From Peribacillus frigoritolerans_B (lineage in GTDB: Bacteria; Bacillota; Bacilli; Bacillales; DSM-1321), in assembly GCF_044762665.1 (NCBI RefSeq), contig NZ_JBIWES010000005.1, positions 186,001 through 250,000 of the forward strand: a DNA stretch of 64,000 bases. Direction: 5' to 3'. Shown one piece after another: positions 1-8,243 of the stretch. The position numbers and the translations under genes are program-made. Every line of letters begins with the position of its first letter. The stretch's first letter is position 1. The notes beneath the pieces were generated by a model. That model saw only the letters and a list, made by a program, of their open reading frames with translations, made no database searches and was not told where the DNA came from.

Positions 1-593
1 ACCGATTCCTCATACAAACTTGAAATGAAAAGCAGCATTTGTTCCTTTTGCATGCGCTGCTCCGCTTCTGCGGATTTTGCTTCTCTCAACTTTAATATAT
101 TAAAAAAGCCGAGAACGAAAAAGCTTCGAATAAAGGCGATTAATACAAGTTGGTCAATGGCTATCAAGGGGGTATCCTGATTCGCTAGGATGGATCGGAT
201 CGTCATCTCCGATACACTTGCAAAAAGCTCGATCAATACCCCTAAAAGCCCGATCATAAACGGCTGATCGTGCCGTTCGTTCAATTTCGTTTTATGAAAT
301 GCCAACGCGTAAATGAAGTAATAGAAAAAGGCGGGAACATGAAGGTACATCGCATCCTCAACGGATATGTCCCGTATCCCGACAGCCATTGAAAAACGGA
401 AAAAAAACACACTCATTCCCGTCACTATACCTGCAATAATCGGGTGGATCCCTCTCCCCCATAGTAAAAACAAGAAGAAGACGGGGGTTCCCAAACTGAC
501 TCTGAATGTATCATCGAACGGATAAAACTTGAATTCGCCCGCAAGAGGCACCGCAATCATAATCAATAGTAATATCCTTATACTCTTTTTCAA
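1..593 (-). CDS. GlnK-like sensor histidine kinase, N-terminal part only (cut by window start)
   Basis: I translated about 197 codons from a TTG start preceded by GGGGAGGG at good spacing. The visible part is a hydrophobic multi-helix sensor region of roughly 160 residues, including a short FKFYPFDD segment near residue 22. A charged helix follows, ending in a FISSLYEES-like segment. This arrangement resembles the membrane part and linker of Bacillus GlnK (YcbA), whose catalytic domain would lie outside the window. It is divergent from gltT-aspA with about 200 bp between them, so it is a natural candidate to control that operon through a response regulator also outside the window. Kinase catalytic motifs are not visible, so the assignment rests on the N-terminal resemblance and the context. 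Confidence 0.6.
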   Translation of the reverse strand, partial: MKKSIRILLLIMIAVPLAGEFKFYPFDDTFRVSLGTPVFFLFLLWGRGIHPIIAGIVTGMSVFFFRFSMAVGIRDISVEDAMYLHVPAFFYYFIYALAFHKTKLNERHDQPFMIGLLGVLIELFASVSEMTIRSILANQDTPLIAIDQLVLIAFIRSFFVLGFFNILKLREAKSAEAEQRMQKEQMLLFISSLYEES

Positions 594-700
594 TACGGTC
601 CCTCCCCAGTCACTATAGTAAAAACATAACACATGAAAAGGTAAAAAAGTGAGAAGGGTTTTGACTGAAATTATTATTTTTTCTGGCCCTTGTAAGTATC

Positions 701-730
701 AGTAGGATTCAGTAGGTTCCAGTAGGATGA
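701..730 (+). promoter_or_regulatory. three tandem 10-bp direct repeats upstream of gltT
   Basis: AGTAGGATTC, AGTAGGTTCC and AGTAGGATGA follow one another without gaps, and a degenerate fourth copy (TGTAAGTATC) precedes them. A 10-bp period puts all copies on one face of the helix, as in many response-regulator sites. They lie between the divergent kinase gene and gltT. Binding by the partner of the GlnK-like kinase is inferred. Confidence 0.5.
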
Positions 731-756
731 TCATAAACTTGAAATAATCTAAAAAT

Positions 757-770
757 TGAAAGCGTTAACA
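757..770 (+). promoter_or_regulatory. cre box (CcpA site) upstream of gltT-aspA
   Basis: TGAAAGCGTTAACA fits the Bacillus cre consensus TGWAANCGNTNWCA at every position. It lies 30 bp before the gltT start, which suggests catabolite repression of amino acid uptake and deamination when preferred sugar is present. CcpA control is an inference from the motif. Confidence 0.7.
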
Positions 771-799
771 ATCAAACGACCATCCTAGGAGGAGTTTAA

Positions 800-2071
800 A
801 TGAAAAAGTTTGGCTTAGCTACTCAAATTTTTGTTGCACTTGTACTAGGTATCATTGTCGGTGCTTTATTCCATGGTAATGAAACAGTCATGGCCATTTT
901 GGTACCTATCGGGGATATTTTCATTCATTTAATTAAAATGATTGTCATCCCAATCGTCATGGCTGCATTAGTAGTCTCCATAGCGGGAGTCGGCGATCTT
1001 AAAAAACTAGGAAAATTAGGCGGGAAGACTCTTCTTTATTTTGAGATTGTCACCACAATTGCCATTGTTATTGGATTGCTTTCGGCAAACTTGTTCCATC
1101 CAGGGTCTGGTTTAGATACAAGCGATCTTGAAAAAAGTGATATTTCAAAATATGAAGAAACAACCAAGACGGCTGGAAGCAGTGGCTTTGGAGAAACGAT
1201 TTCTCATATTGTTCCTCAAAATGTATTTGAATCAATGGCTCAAGCGGATTTATTACCGATTATCTTCTTTTCTGTTTTATTCGGCTTAGGTGTGGCTGCG
1301 ATAGGCGAAAAGGGAAAGCCTATTCTTGGATTCTTTGAAGGTGTGTTGGAAGTAATGTTTTGGGTGACGAATGTAGTCATGAAATTTGCCCCCTTTGGTG
1401 TGTTTGCACTCATTGGTGTAACCGTTGCAAAATTTGGTGTTGCAACGTTAATTCCTTTAGGGAACTTAGTAATTGCTGTTTATGTGACGATGGTATTCTT
1501 TGTGTTCGTCATTCTTGGAATCATAGCGAAAATGTCTGGGACAAGCATTTTTGTAATCCTGAAAGTGTTAAAGGATGAGTTGATTTTGGCATTTACAACA
1601 GCAAGTTCAGAGTCGGTATTACCAAGGCTTATGGACAAAATGGAGAAGTTTGGCTGCCCGAAGTCCATTACTTCTTTTGTTATTCCAACAGGCTATACGT
1701 TTAATCTGGACGGCTCATCGATTTACCAAGCACTTGCTTCACTTTTCGTGGCACAAATGTATGGTATTGATCTATCCATTACACAACAGATTACTTTGTT
1801 ACTAGTATTGATGTTAACGTCAAAAGGAATGGCTGGCGTTCCGGGTGCGTCATTTGTTGTTGTTTTAACAACACTTGGTTCTATGGGACTGCCGGTGGAA
1901 GGTGTTGCGTTCATTGCCGGTATCGACCGAATTTTGGATATGGGAAGATCAGCGGTAAATGTCATGGGGAACTCATTGGCGGCGATTGTCATGTCGAAGT
2001 GGGAAGGGGAATTTGACCAGGAAAAAGCAAATCATTACGTTGATTCAATTAAACAATCAGAAGTGGCATAA
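800..2071 (+). CDS. gltT: GltT-type glutamate/aspartate symporter
   Basis: A 423-residue protein of the dicarboxylate/amino acid:cation symporter family (SLC1-like), importing glutamate or aspartate with protons or sodium. Hydrophobic segments run through the whole length. The serine-rich hairpin ASSESVLP is at residues 268-275, and the substrate/cation motif FNLDGSS at 301-307 corresponds to the NMDGT region. The N-terminus FGLATQIFVAL resembles Bacillus GltT more than GltP. The start is set by AGGAGGAGT upstream. It lies 21 bp before aspA, so the two genes form an operon that takes up aspartate and deaminates it. The upstream cre box and triple repeat suggest catabolite and two-component control. 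Confidence 0.88.
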   Translation: MKKFGLATQIFVALVLGIIVGALFHGNETVMAILVPIGDIFIHLIKMIVIPIVMAALVVSIAGVGDLKKLGKLGGKTLLYFEIVTTIAIVIGLLSANLFHPGSGLDTSDLEKSDISKYEETTKTAGSSGFGETISHIVPQNVFESMAQADLLPIIFFSVLFGLGVAAIGEKGKPILGFFEGVLEVMFWVTNVVMKFAPFGVFALIGVTVAKFGVATLIPLGNLVIAVYVTMVFFVFVILGIIAKMSGTSIFVILKVLKDELILAFTTASSESVLPRLMDKMEKFGCPKSITSFVIPTGYTFNLDGSSIYQALASLFVAQMYGIDLSITQQITLLLVLMLTSKGMAGVPGASFVVVLTTLGSMGLPVEGVAFIAGIDRILDMGRSAVNVMGNSLAAIVMSKWEGEFDQEKANHYVDSIKQSEVA

Positions 2072-2092
2072 ACTTATAAAGGAGGAAACACA

Positions 2093-3529
2093 ATGTCAAC
2101 AATCCAAATAAATCATGACGAACGTATTGAGAAAGACTTCTTGGGATCAAAACAAGTACCAGTGCATGCATACTATGGTATCCAAACATTGCGTGCAGTC
2201 GAAAACTTTCCGATTACAGGCTATCGCATTCATGAAGAATTGATTAAAGCGATGGCTATCGTGAAAAAAGCGGCGGCTTTAGCAAATATGGATACTAAAC
2301 GTTTGTACGATGGTCTTGGTAAAATGATCATTCAGGCAGCAGACGAAGTAATCGAAGGCAAATGGCATGATCATTTTATCGTGGATCCCATCCAGGGCGG
2401 TGCAGGTACATCAATGAATATGAACGCAAACGAAGTCATTGCTAACCGTGCCCTCGAATTGCTTGGAAAAGAGAAAGGGGACTATGTTCAATTAAGTCCA
2501 AATAGCCATGTGAACATGTCACAATCAACAAACGATGTGTTCCCGAGTTCGATTCATATCGCCACTCTTCTTTCACTCGAAAAGTTATTAAATACGATGG
2601 AATATATGCTTACTATCTTTAGGAAAAAGGCCCAACAATTTGACCATGTGATTAAAATGGGACGGACACATCTTCAAGATGCAGTGCCCATCCGTCTTGG
2701 TCAAGAGTTTGAAGCATATAGCCGTGTACTAGAGCGTGATATTAAACGCATTCAACAATCACGCCAGCATTTATATGAGATAAATATGGGTGCAACAGCT
2801 GTGGGAACAGGATTAAATGCAGACCCTCGCTACATCGAAAGTGTGGTTGAACATTTGGCGGATATTAGCGGGCTTCCGCTTGTTGGGGCAGAGCATCTTG
2901 TTGATGCGACACAAAATACAGACGCTTATACAGAAGTCTCTGCTGCATTGAAAATATGCATGATGAATATGTCCAAAATCGCCAACGACCTACGTTTAAT
3001 GGCTTCAGGCCCCCGTGCGGGCCTTGCGGAAATTAACTTGCCGGCGCGTCAGCCAGGTTCATCCATCATGCCGGGAAAAGTCAATCCGGTCATGCCTGAA
3101 ATGATCAATCAAGTAGCGTTCCAGGTTATTGGCAATGACCATACCATTTGCCTGGCATCTGAAGCGGGTCAGCTTGAACTGAACGTGATGGAACCTGTGC
3201 TTGTGTTCAATTTGCTTCAATCCATCAGCATTATGAACAATGCATTCCGTGCCTTTACAGACTACTGTCTGGCAGATATTGAAGCAAACGAAGACCGTCT
3301 AAAAGAGAATGTGGAAAAAAGCGTAGGGATTATCACTGCCGTTAATCCGCATATTGGATATGAAGTGGCAGCGCGTATCGCACGGGAAGCCATTTTAAAA
3401 GGAAAATCAGTACGCGAACTATGCCTGCAGTATGATGTGTTAACAGAGGAAGAGCTTGATCTCATTTTAAATCCTTACGAGATGACAAACCCAGGTATTT
3501 CCGGGGCTGAACTGTTTGATAGATCGTAA
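2093..3529 (+). CDS. aspA: aspartate ammonia-lyase (aspartase)
   Basis: A 478-residue member of the fumarase/aspartase superfamily that converts L-aspartate to fumarate and ammonia in the cytoplasm. The superfamily signature GSSIMPGKVNP is near residues 322-332. It is the mobile loop with the catalytic serine. The GRTHLQDAVP motif near residue 190 and an early ribosome binding site (AAAGGAGGAAACACA) fit a complete gene. Length matches Bacillus AspA. It follows gltT by 21 bp, so uptake and catabolism of aspartate are co-expressed, feeding fumarate into the TCA cycle. A fumarase role is less likely because of the KVNPVMPEMINQ context and the transporter partner. Confidence 0.92.
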   Translation: MSTIQINHDERIEKDFLGSKQVPVHAYYGIQTLRAVENFPITGYRIHEELIKAMAIVKKAAALANMDTKRLYDGLGKMIIQAADEVIEGKWHDHFIVDPIQGGAGTSMNMNANEVIANRALELLGKEKGDYVQLSPNSHVNMSQSTNDVFPSSIHIATLLSLEKLLNTMEYMLTIFRKKAQQFDHVIKMGRTHLQDAVPIRLGQEFEAYSRVLERDIKRIQQSRQHLYEINMGATAVGTGLNADPRYIESVVEHLADISGLPLVGAEHLVDATQNTDAYTEVSAALKICMMNMSKIANDLRLMASGPRAGLAEINLPARQPGSSIMPGKVNPVMPEMINQVAFQVIGNDHTICLASEAGQLELNVMEPVLVFNLLQSISIMNNAFRAFTDYCLADIEANEDRLKENVEKSVGIITAVNPHIGYEVAARIAREAILKGKSVRELCLQYDVLTEEELDLILNPYEMTNPGISGAELFDRS

Positions 3530-3590
3530 TTTCCTTTGCTGGAATGGCAAATGTGGTTGATGAATAACAAAAGTCTGGGAAGTAATATAA

Positions 3591-3615
3591 AAGCCCTCCT
3601 TTATAGAGAGGGCTT
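3591..3615 (+). terminator. terminator of gltT-aspA (first copy)
   Basis: AAGCCCTC and GAGGGCTT form a stem around CTTTATAGA. An identical 25-bp copy occurs at 3776-3800, on the far side of a GC-rich repeat element. Confidence 0.75.
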
Positions 3616-3645
3616 CTAATTTTAAAACAAAAGTGATGAAACGGA

Positions 3646-3753
3646 AGGTGCGAGACTCCTGCGGGAATAGTGCGTCCAAGGGAGACCCGCAGGCAGCGCC
3701 GAGGAGGCTCCCGGACCACCCGCGGAAAGCGAGTGCCTGGAGTGGAAATCAAT
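3646..3753 (+). repeat. GC-rich Bacillaceae intergenic repeat, full copy
   Basis: The element begins GGTGCGAGACTCCTGCGG and ends near GAGTGCCTGGAGTGGAAATC. Inside are complementary arms such as CCTGCGGG/CCCGCAGG and GGGAG/CTCCC, so it can fold extensively. Related copies are at 7042-7106 (inverted, core deleted), 53060-53167 and 53290-53401. No reading frame explains it. Confidence 0.75.
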
Positions 3754-3775
3754 ATTAACAAGTTTGTCAGCCTGA

Positions 3776-3800
3776 AAGCCCTCCTTTATAGAGAGGGCTT
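3776..3800 (+). terminator. second identical copy of the aspA terminator hairpin
   Basis: It has the same 25 bases as 3591-3615, followed by GTTTGTTTTG. The two copies flank the GC-rich repeat, so the hairpin was probably duplicated with, or by, the element. Confidence 0.7.
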
Positions 3801-3840
3801 GTTTGTTTTGCAGGATGAGTAAAAATAATAAACCTTAACT

Positions 3841-3872
3841 AAAAAAATGGATAGCCCCAAAAAAGGCTATCC
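3841..3872 (-). terminator. terminator of the hydroxyacid dehydrogenase gene
   Basis: Read on the minus strand, TGGATAGCC and GGCTATCCA pair, followed by a run of seven T. It lies 19 bp past the stop of the minus-strand gene. Confidence 0.8.
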
Positions 3873-3890
3873 AGCGTAATTCATTAAAGA

Positions 3891-4868
3891 TCACTTTACC
3901 TTAACCCCGGCTTTGATCAAGGTAGGCGGAGTTTCACCCTGTAATCCGGCGACAAGGTTGGTTGCGGCCAGCATCGCCATTTTCAGGCGGGTTTCATATG
4001 TTGCGGAACCGATATGAGGCAAAGTGACGACATTCTTCATGGAAAGCAGCGAGTTGTCTTCCTGGATGGGCTCCTGTACAAAGACATCCAGTCCTGCCGC
4101 GTGAATTTCCCCGGTTTTTAGCGCATCGATCAAGGCTTCCTCATCCACTGTTTTCCCTCTTGAACAATTGATGAAGATGGCAGACTCTTTCATGAGCTTG
4201 AATTCCTTTTTCCCCATCATCTTTTCAGTTTGGGGAGTCAGCGGTGTCATCAAGCAGACAAAATCAGATTGCTTTAACAGATCTTCCAGAGAACAGTATG
4301 TGGCTCCATACTTTTGTTCTGCTTCTTCGTTTCTGGATCTGTTGTGATATAAGATGTTCATATCGAATCCAAAACGGGCCCTTTTTGAAACGGCAGATCC
4401 GATTCCCCCCATGCCGATAATGCCTAATACTTTATGATGGACGTCCAACCCAAACGATTTTTCTCCGATATTCGATGTCCATTGCCCTGACTTTACCATT
4501 TGATCCAACTCGGGCATTCTTCTCGCTGTGGACAGCATCAAGCCCATAATCGTATCAGCGACTGTCTCATTCAATACCTCGGGAGTGTTCGTAGCCATGA
4601 TTCCTCGATTGGCCAGCTCCGTTACATCCAAATTGTCGTAACCAACCGATGAATTACAGACGATTTTTAATTGCGGTGCTTGATCCAGTAAAGTTTTATC
4701 CACTTTTAATCCTGAACCTAATATACCTTGTGCGTTCTTCAGCTCTTGAAGAAATTCAGGATAGTTTTGTGAATCAAGACCCTCAAAATAAACGACATCA
4801 CAAGTCTCTTGAATATGATCCAACACTTTTTGATCCACTTTCTTATAGACAATTACTTTCGGTTTCAT
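3891..4868 (-). CDS. D-2-hydroxyacid dehydrogenase (YvcT/GhrB-like 2-ketogluconate or glyoxylate reductase)
   Basis: About 325 residues with the D-isomer-specific 2-hydroxyacid dehydrogenase fold: outer catalytic domain, then the nucleotide-binding motif GMGGIG near 152-157. The catalytic triad is visible as Arg in NCSRGK (about 237), Glu in FVQEP (about 266) and His in LPHIG (about 285). After the second beta strand the sequence reads HNRSR rather than an acidic residue, which usually indicates NADPH use. It would reduce a 2-keto acid such as 2-ketogluconate, glyoxylate or hydroxypyruvate; the exact substrate cannot be read. The start is the second of two adjacent ATG codons, at better spacing from GAGGT. 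It lies downstream of the Nramp-like gene on the same strand with no clear terminator between, so co-transcription is possible. Confidence 0.82.
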   Translation of the reverse strand: MKPKVIVYKKVDQKVLDHIQETCDVVYFEGLDSQNYPEFLQELKNAQGILGSGLKVDKTLLDQAPQLKIVCNSSVGYDNLDVTELANRGIMATNTPEVLNETVADTIMGLMLSTARRMPELDQMVKSGQWTSNIGEKSFGLDVHHKVLGIIGMGGIGSAVSKRARFGFDMNILYHNRSRNEEAEQKYGATYCSLEDLLKQSDFVCLMTPLTPQTEKMMGKKEFKLMKESAIFINCSRGKTVDEEALIDALKTGEIHAAGLDVFVQEPIQEDNSLLSMKNVVTLPHIGSATYETRLKMAMLAATNLVAGLQGETPPTLIKAGVKVK

Positions 4869-4965
4869 CATGGATACCTCAACTTCCAATAAAGTAGGAC
4901 CCCGTAGGGATCGAATGTCGACATAATCTTTATGTTTTATGCCTCTATCTATAATCTACCATTAT

Positions 4966-6279
4966 TTAAAAAAAGGTAGTAGCTAATTGAACGGCGGACC
5001 AAACAGCTAAAACGGAAGCTAAAGTTAGAATGATATTTTCGAACCAATTGTTTTTATATTTTCCCATCAAGCTTTTTTTATTTGATAGCACCAGCATGCC
5101 AATGGCGATTACCGGAAAACCGATTATATTTATTGCATTAACGCCAATTGTCAATGCAATGAAACCAGGCATGCCGGGAATGGACCAAATGATTGGCGTG
5201 ACCAATACAAAAATCATAACCCATTTATACATTGGATCTTTTTCATATTTACCATTGTACTTTTCGCGGCGCTCCTTATTTATTACGTAAAAGGCATCAA
5301 CAATCAATCTTGGGAAACCAGTTGACTTGCCTACTACACTCGCGAATAATACGCCAAAAACACCAAGATAGAAAATGTACCAGCCAAATTGTCCTAACGA
5401 CATTTGTAATGCCATTGCCAAGTCATCAATCGTTTCGACATGAATTCCATTCGGTTTTAAAATTTCTGCCCCAACCACCCAAATGGCCAAATTTATCACG
5501 ATGCAAACTCCGATGGCAAACAGCAAATCATTTCTTTGGATCTTTAGATGACTCGGTTTAGTCCAGCCCTTTTCCTTCATGAAATATGGATGAACAAAGT
5601 TCGAAATCGAGCCTGCCACTGCACCGATAATTGAAATCGCTACCAATAATGCTCCATGGACGCCAGTATCACTTGGAATGCTAAAACCAACTGTTCCTTT
5701 AATGATTTGCCCCACATCCGGTGAAGCTTGAATGGCCAGGAACAAGAAAGCAATGGTCAATAATGCCAAAAGCACTTTCATTACACTTTCAATTCTATTA
5801 TAAATGTTCCTGCCAATAAGCATAAAAACTAATCCCACAACTACCATTGAAGCTAAGAATGGCTGATTAACTTGGAATAGCGTCGATAAAACCTCTCCCG
5901 CTCCCTTAATCATATACGCATTAAAAAGATGACCCATGATTAACGCATAACCAAACATGAAGTAACCGAAAAATGGGTGAATGCGTCCATACCCTTCAAG
6001 TATGGTTAACCCCTCTTTGTTACAAAGCTGGAACCGGGCGATAACATTAACGATAAGAAAACGAAGAATTAATGACAGAGCTAAAATCCACATTAAACTA
6101 TATCCATAATCCGCCCCGGCAACAGAAGACGTCACCAGATCCCCGGCTCCAAGCCACGTTAACACGGCAAGGATTCCCGGACCATAGGATGTTTTAAACT
6201 TCGTGATGAAATTTGGTTTCTTACTTACGACCTCCGGAACAATCACAGTAGATTCAGCAAGATTTGATTGATTTTTCAA
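4966..6279 (-). CDS. Nramp-family transporter with non-canonical metal-site motifs
   Basis: About 437 residues with eleven or so hydrophobic helices and the Nramp opening GPGILAVLTWLGAGDL at roughly residues 35-50. In classical MntH/Nramp proteins the first helix carries DPGN and helix 6 carries MPHN. Here those positions read GAGDL and AGSISNF. Both metal-ligand motifs are therefore replaced, so manganese or iron transport cannot be assumed. The fold is clear and the substrate unknown; it may be another ion or a small organic solute. The start is taken as TTG, eight bases after GGAG; a GTG three codons earlier overlaps the ribosome binding site. No MntR-like operator was recognised upstream. 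Confidence 0.75.
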   Translation of the reverse strand: MKNQSNLAESTVIVPEVVSKKPNFITKFKTSYGPGILAVLTWLGAGDLVTSSVAGADYGYSLMWILALSLILRFLIVNVIARFQLCNKEGLTILEGYGRIHPFFGYFMFGYALIMGHLFNAYMIKGAGEVLSTLFQVNQPFLASMVVVGLVFMLIGRNIYNRIESVMKVLLALLTIAFLFLAIQASPDVGQIIKGTVGFSIPSDTGVHGALLVAISIIGAVAGSISNFVHPYFMKEKGWTKPSHLKIQRNDLLFAIGVCIVINLAIWVVGAEILKPNGIHVETIDDLAMALQMSLGQFGWYIFYLGVFGVLFASVVGKSTGFPRLIVDAFYVINKERREKYNGKYEKDPMYKWVMIFVLVTPIIWSIPGMPGFIALTIGVNAINIIGFPVIAIGMLVLSNKKSLMGKYKNNWFENIILTLASVLAVWSAVQLATTFF

Positions 6280-6713
6280 GTTATTCACTCCATTCCAAAG
6301 AGTATGTATTCGCTTTCATTTTTTCTAAAGCATTAATACTTTGATAACTCTGGACAAACAGATATTGAAATTATGAAGAGCTTTATGTCATTTCTGGAAT
6401 TGACATAAAGTTAACGCGCAGTATGTTGTCATGCTTCATGTTGAGGTGAATCAGCTCTAAAAAAAGTTCTCCTCCCATTTAATTGAATGTTTCGACTATT
6501 TACATTGAAATTGTAAGACAAATTAAAATGTAAGTCAATCATAATATTTTGAAGTTTTTTTAAAAGCATAAAAAAGACCTTTCGTACTTGTTGACGATTC
6601 AAGAGAAATTGGCGTTGCTGCAAATTAGGGAAAACAGGATAAATAAAGGATAAGTACAGCGTGCGAATAGATTACTGCCATCAGCGGATAATAAAAGCGA
6701 AGGAGTGAAAGAT
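6280..6713. other. 434-bp intergenic region, no gene supported
   Basis: AT-rich sequence between the divergent Nramp-like gene and the small plus-strand gene. It must hold both promoters. A 64-codon minus-strand frame inside it has no ribosome binding site or recognisable composition and was not called. Confidence 0.5.
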
Positions 6714-6977
6714 ATGCCACAAGATAATAACAATGATCCAAATAACAATGCCGGGAACCTTGATGCACGTAGAGACCCTACAAATAGTGATAGTTTGAAC
6801 CACGGGTTTCAAAGAGAAGAACGTCCTATGCCTAATGGTAATATCCCAACAACAGAGGGTGTTGCAAATGTTAAAGAACGTTTTCCTTCGGACCATGAAA
6901 GACTTATGAGCAGAATCAATCTTGGGGATGCACTTATAAATCGGGAAAATACACATTTTGGACGGTTTGAAAGATAA
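6714..6977 (+). CDS. small hydrophilic Asn/Asp-rich protein, unknown function
   Basis: An 87-residue soluble protein beginning MPQDNNNDPNNNAG, with many Asn, Asp, Arg and Glu and no membrane segment or signal peptide. It looks largely disordered in the first half; the second half (HERLMSRINLGDALINRE) could form a helix. AGGAG lies eight bases before this ATG, while the GTG start three codons earlier overlaps the ribosome binding site. It is monocistronic with its own terminator. I do not recognise the family. Confidence 0.65.
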   Translation: MPQDNNNDPNNNAGNLDARRDPTNSDSLNHGFQREERPMPNGNIPTTEGVANVKERFPSDHERLMSRINLGDALINRENTHFGRFER

Positions 6978-6989
6978 ACCACGAGAAAA

Positions 6990-7028
6990 AAGCTAAAGAC
7001 CTGTTTAGGCTTTAGCTTCCGTTTTTTT
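6990..7028 (+). terminator. terminator of the small Asn-rich gene
   Basis: AAGCTAAAG and CTTTAGCTT pair and are followed by CCG and seven T. Confidence 0.85.
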
Positions 7029-7041
7029 AGTTTTGTACAAA

Positions 7042-7106
7042 AATCAACTTTCCTCTCCAGGCACTCGCTTTCCGCAGGAGTCTCTCACACCCGCTCCAAT
7101 CAACTT
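7042..7106 (-). repeat. truncated, inverted copy of the GC-rich intergenic repeat
   Basis: Read on the minus strand it keeps the two ends of the element (GAGACTCCTGCGG and AAAGCGAGTGCCTGGAG) but lacks the central arms. The retained ends and lost core indicate an internal deletion. Confidence 0.6.
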
Positions 7107-7146
7107 TGATTAATAATTCAGATGGAACACCTTTTATCTACAAATT

Positions 7147-7175
7147 AAAGAGACCTTCCTATAAAAGGTCTCTTT
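7147..7175 (-). terminator. terminator of the Excalibur gene
   Basis: AAAGAGACC and GGTCTCTTT form the stem, 10 bp past the stop of the minus-strand gene. Confidence 0.8.
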
Positions 7176-7184
7176 GAATAATCC

Positions 7185-7454
7185 TTATTTTTCACAAGCG
7201 ATAAAGTCTTTGTCGCGATCGCTTTTTTTATTGGCATCATAAAGCGCCTTTGAAACGTGAGGCTTGTATTTCGTTTTTCCTCCTTTATTTTTAACGGAAG
7301 ATGTTCGAGCTACGCCTCCTTTGTAGTCTTTATTCAATGCTGTACAGTTTTTATACGTCTTCACCTTTGTTTTGGCACTGGCAACGTCATTTGCGCCAAA
7401 CGAGAGACCTAAAACTAGTCCAAAAGATAGTAAAATAGCAAATATTCGTTTCAA
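7185..7454 (-). CDS. secreted Excalibur-domain protein
   Basis: An 89-residue protein with an N-terminal signal peptide (KRIFAILLSFGLVLGLSFG, cleavage likely after ASA near residue 28). A compact Excalibur domain fills the rest: the conserved YKNCTALN near residue 34 and the terminal SDRDKDFIACEK. That last segment is a variant of the DxDxDGxxCE calcium-binding loop with the glycine replaced. The family is extracellular, often fused to nucleases or present as a stand-alone domain as here. The two cysteines (NCTALN and ACEK) probably form a disulfide. It starts at TTG with AAAGGGAG upstream and has its own terminator. The biological role of stand-alone copies is unknown. Confidence 0.82.
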   Translation of the reverse strand: MKRIFAILLSFGLVLGLSFGANDVASAKTKVKTYKNCTALNKDYKGGVARTSSVKNKGGKTKYKPHVSKALYDANKKSDRDKDFIACEK

Positions 7455-7580
7455 AATATGTACTCCCTTTCCTAAATATTAACTTTTTACTAATCATAAT
7501 GTATCATTCCATATTTTACAATAACTATTTTTCTATATTTTAAATAAAACCCGCTCTCACTTTATCTACTCATTAGAAAA

Positions 7581-7599
7581 GACCGCCAATTCAGCGGTC
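7581..7599 (-). terminator. terminator of the ComK-like gene
   Basis: On the minus strand GACCGC and GCGGTC pair and are followed by TTTTCT. Confidence 0.7.
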
Positions 7600-7605
7600 T
7601 TCCTC

Positions 7606-8166
7606 TCATATTTCATTCCCTTTCACCCTGTAATGGACCTCCCCAGGTTCTTTGCAAAAGGTGATTCCGCTTCCCGGTTCGTAATAAAAGGTCTTTTTAC
7701 CCAATGAGCGTTCATGGAATGTTGTATGCAGATAGGATGCTTGGTCCCTTTTGAAGGCGAGCTGATTTTTGCTTAATGATACTGGAAGGCAATGTCCGTA
7801 GTTTGTATGAACCAGCGTTTCCTTTTCGTTCATTTCCTCTAAGTCACGAATATGGATGTAGGAAAACCAGACGCCTCCTCTTTTCCGGAATGAGCGGGAG
7901 GAGAACCAGACCATCCCCAGTTGGGCGTTTATACAGACGGGCAGTCTGTATTTACCGCCCAGCACGGATTTGGCTGCTGCAAGTCCGCCATCCAGATCCA
8001 ATCCAAAGTGGTTTAACGTGTTATTCAGGATTTCCTGGCGCGGTTGCATAACATGGAATGTGTTTTCTCCCTCCACAACCGTAGTCATCTCGACACCATT
8101 GGCATCGTAACGCTCCATCATTCCTACCGTTTCCATATTCAATAAATAGTTTTTTCGTATCATCAT
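7606..8166 (-). CDS. comK: ComK-family competence transcription factor
   Basis: About 186 residues resembling Bacillus ComK: the stretch VWFSYIHIRDLEEMN near the middle matches the ComK GWISHVHVKEF region. It is followed by the KNQLAFKRDQASYLHTTF helix, equivalent to SFENQVYRTAWLRTKF. ComK binds paired AT-boxes and switches on DNA-uptake genes. The start is the first of two adjacent ATGs, eight bases after GGGGAG. The longer reading frame adds residues with no better ribosome binding site. It follows the two DGQHR genes on the same strand, with 155 bp between that hold a 9-bp dyad and a plus-strand terminator-like hairpin. Bacilli may carry two comK copies, so this need not be the main regulator. 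Confidence 0.8.
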   Translation of the reverse strand: MMIRKNYLLNMETVGMMERYDANGVEMTTVVEGENTFHVMQPRQEILNNTLNHFGLDLDGGLAAAKSVLGGKYRLPVCINAQLGMVWFSSRSFRKRGGVWFSYIHIRDLEEMNEKETLVHTNYGHCLPVSLSKNQLAFKRDQASYLHTTFHERSLGKKTFYYEPGSGITFCKEPGEVHYRVKGNEI

Positions 8167-8200
8167 TCCATTCACTCCCCATTTCACTATTCCTTTTTAT

Positions 8201-8233
8201 GGAGTATACTGGACATAGTGGCAGGTATACTCC
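8201..8233. promoter_or_regulatory. perfect 9-bp inverted repeat upstream of comK
   Basis: GGAGTATAC, a 15-base spacer, then GTATACTCC. It sits 35-67 bp before the comK start, where a regulator could block or activate transcription. It could equally be an RNA hairpin. No known Bacillus operator was recognised. Confidence 0.5.
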
Positions 8234-8243
8234 TGCTCGCAAG

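Noticed and set aside
4966..6279. Annotation as MntH manganese transporter
   Set aside because: Both metal-ligand motifs of the MntH family are missing.
6429..6623. 64-codon minus-strand frame in the 6.3-6.7 kb gap
   Set aside because: No ribosome binding site, composition like intergenic DNA, no resemblance to a known protein.
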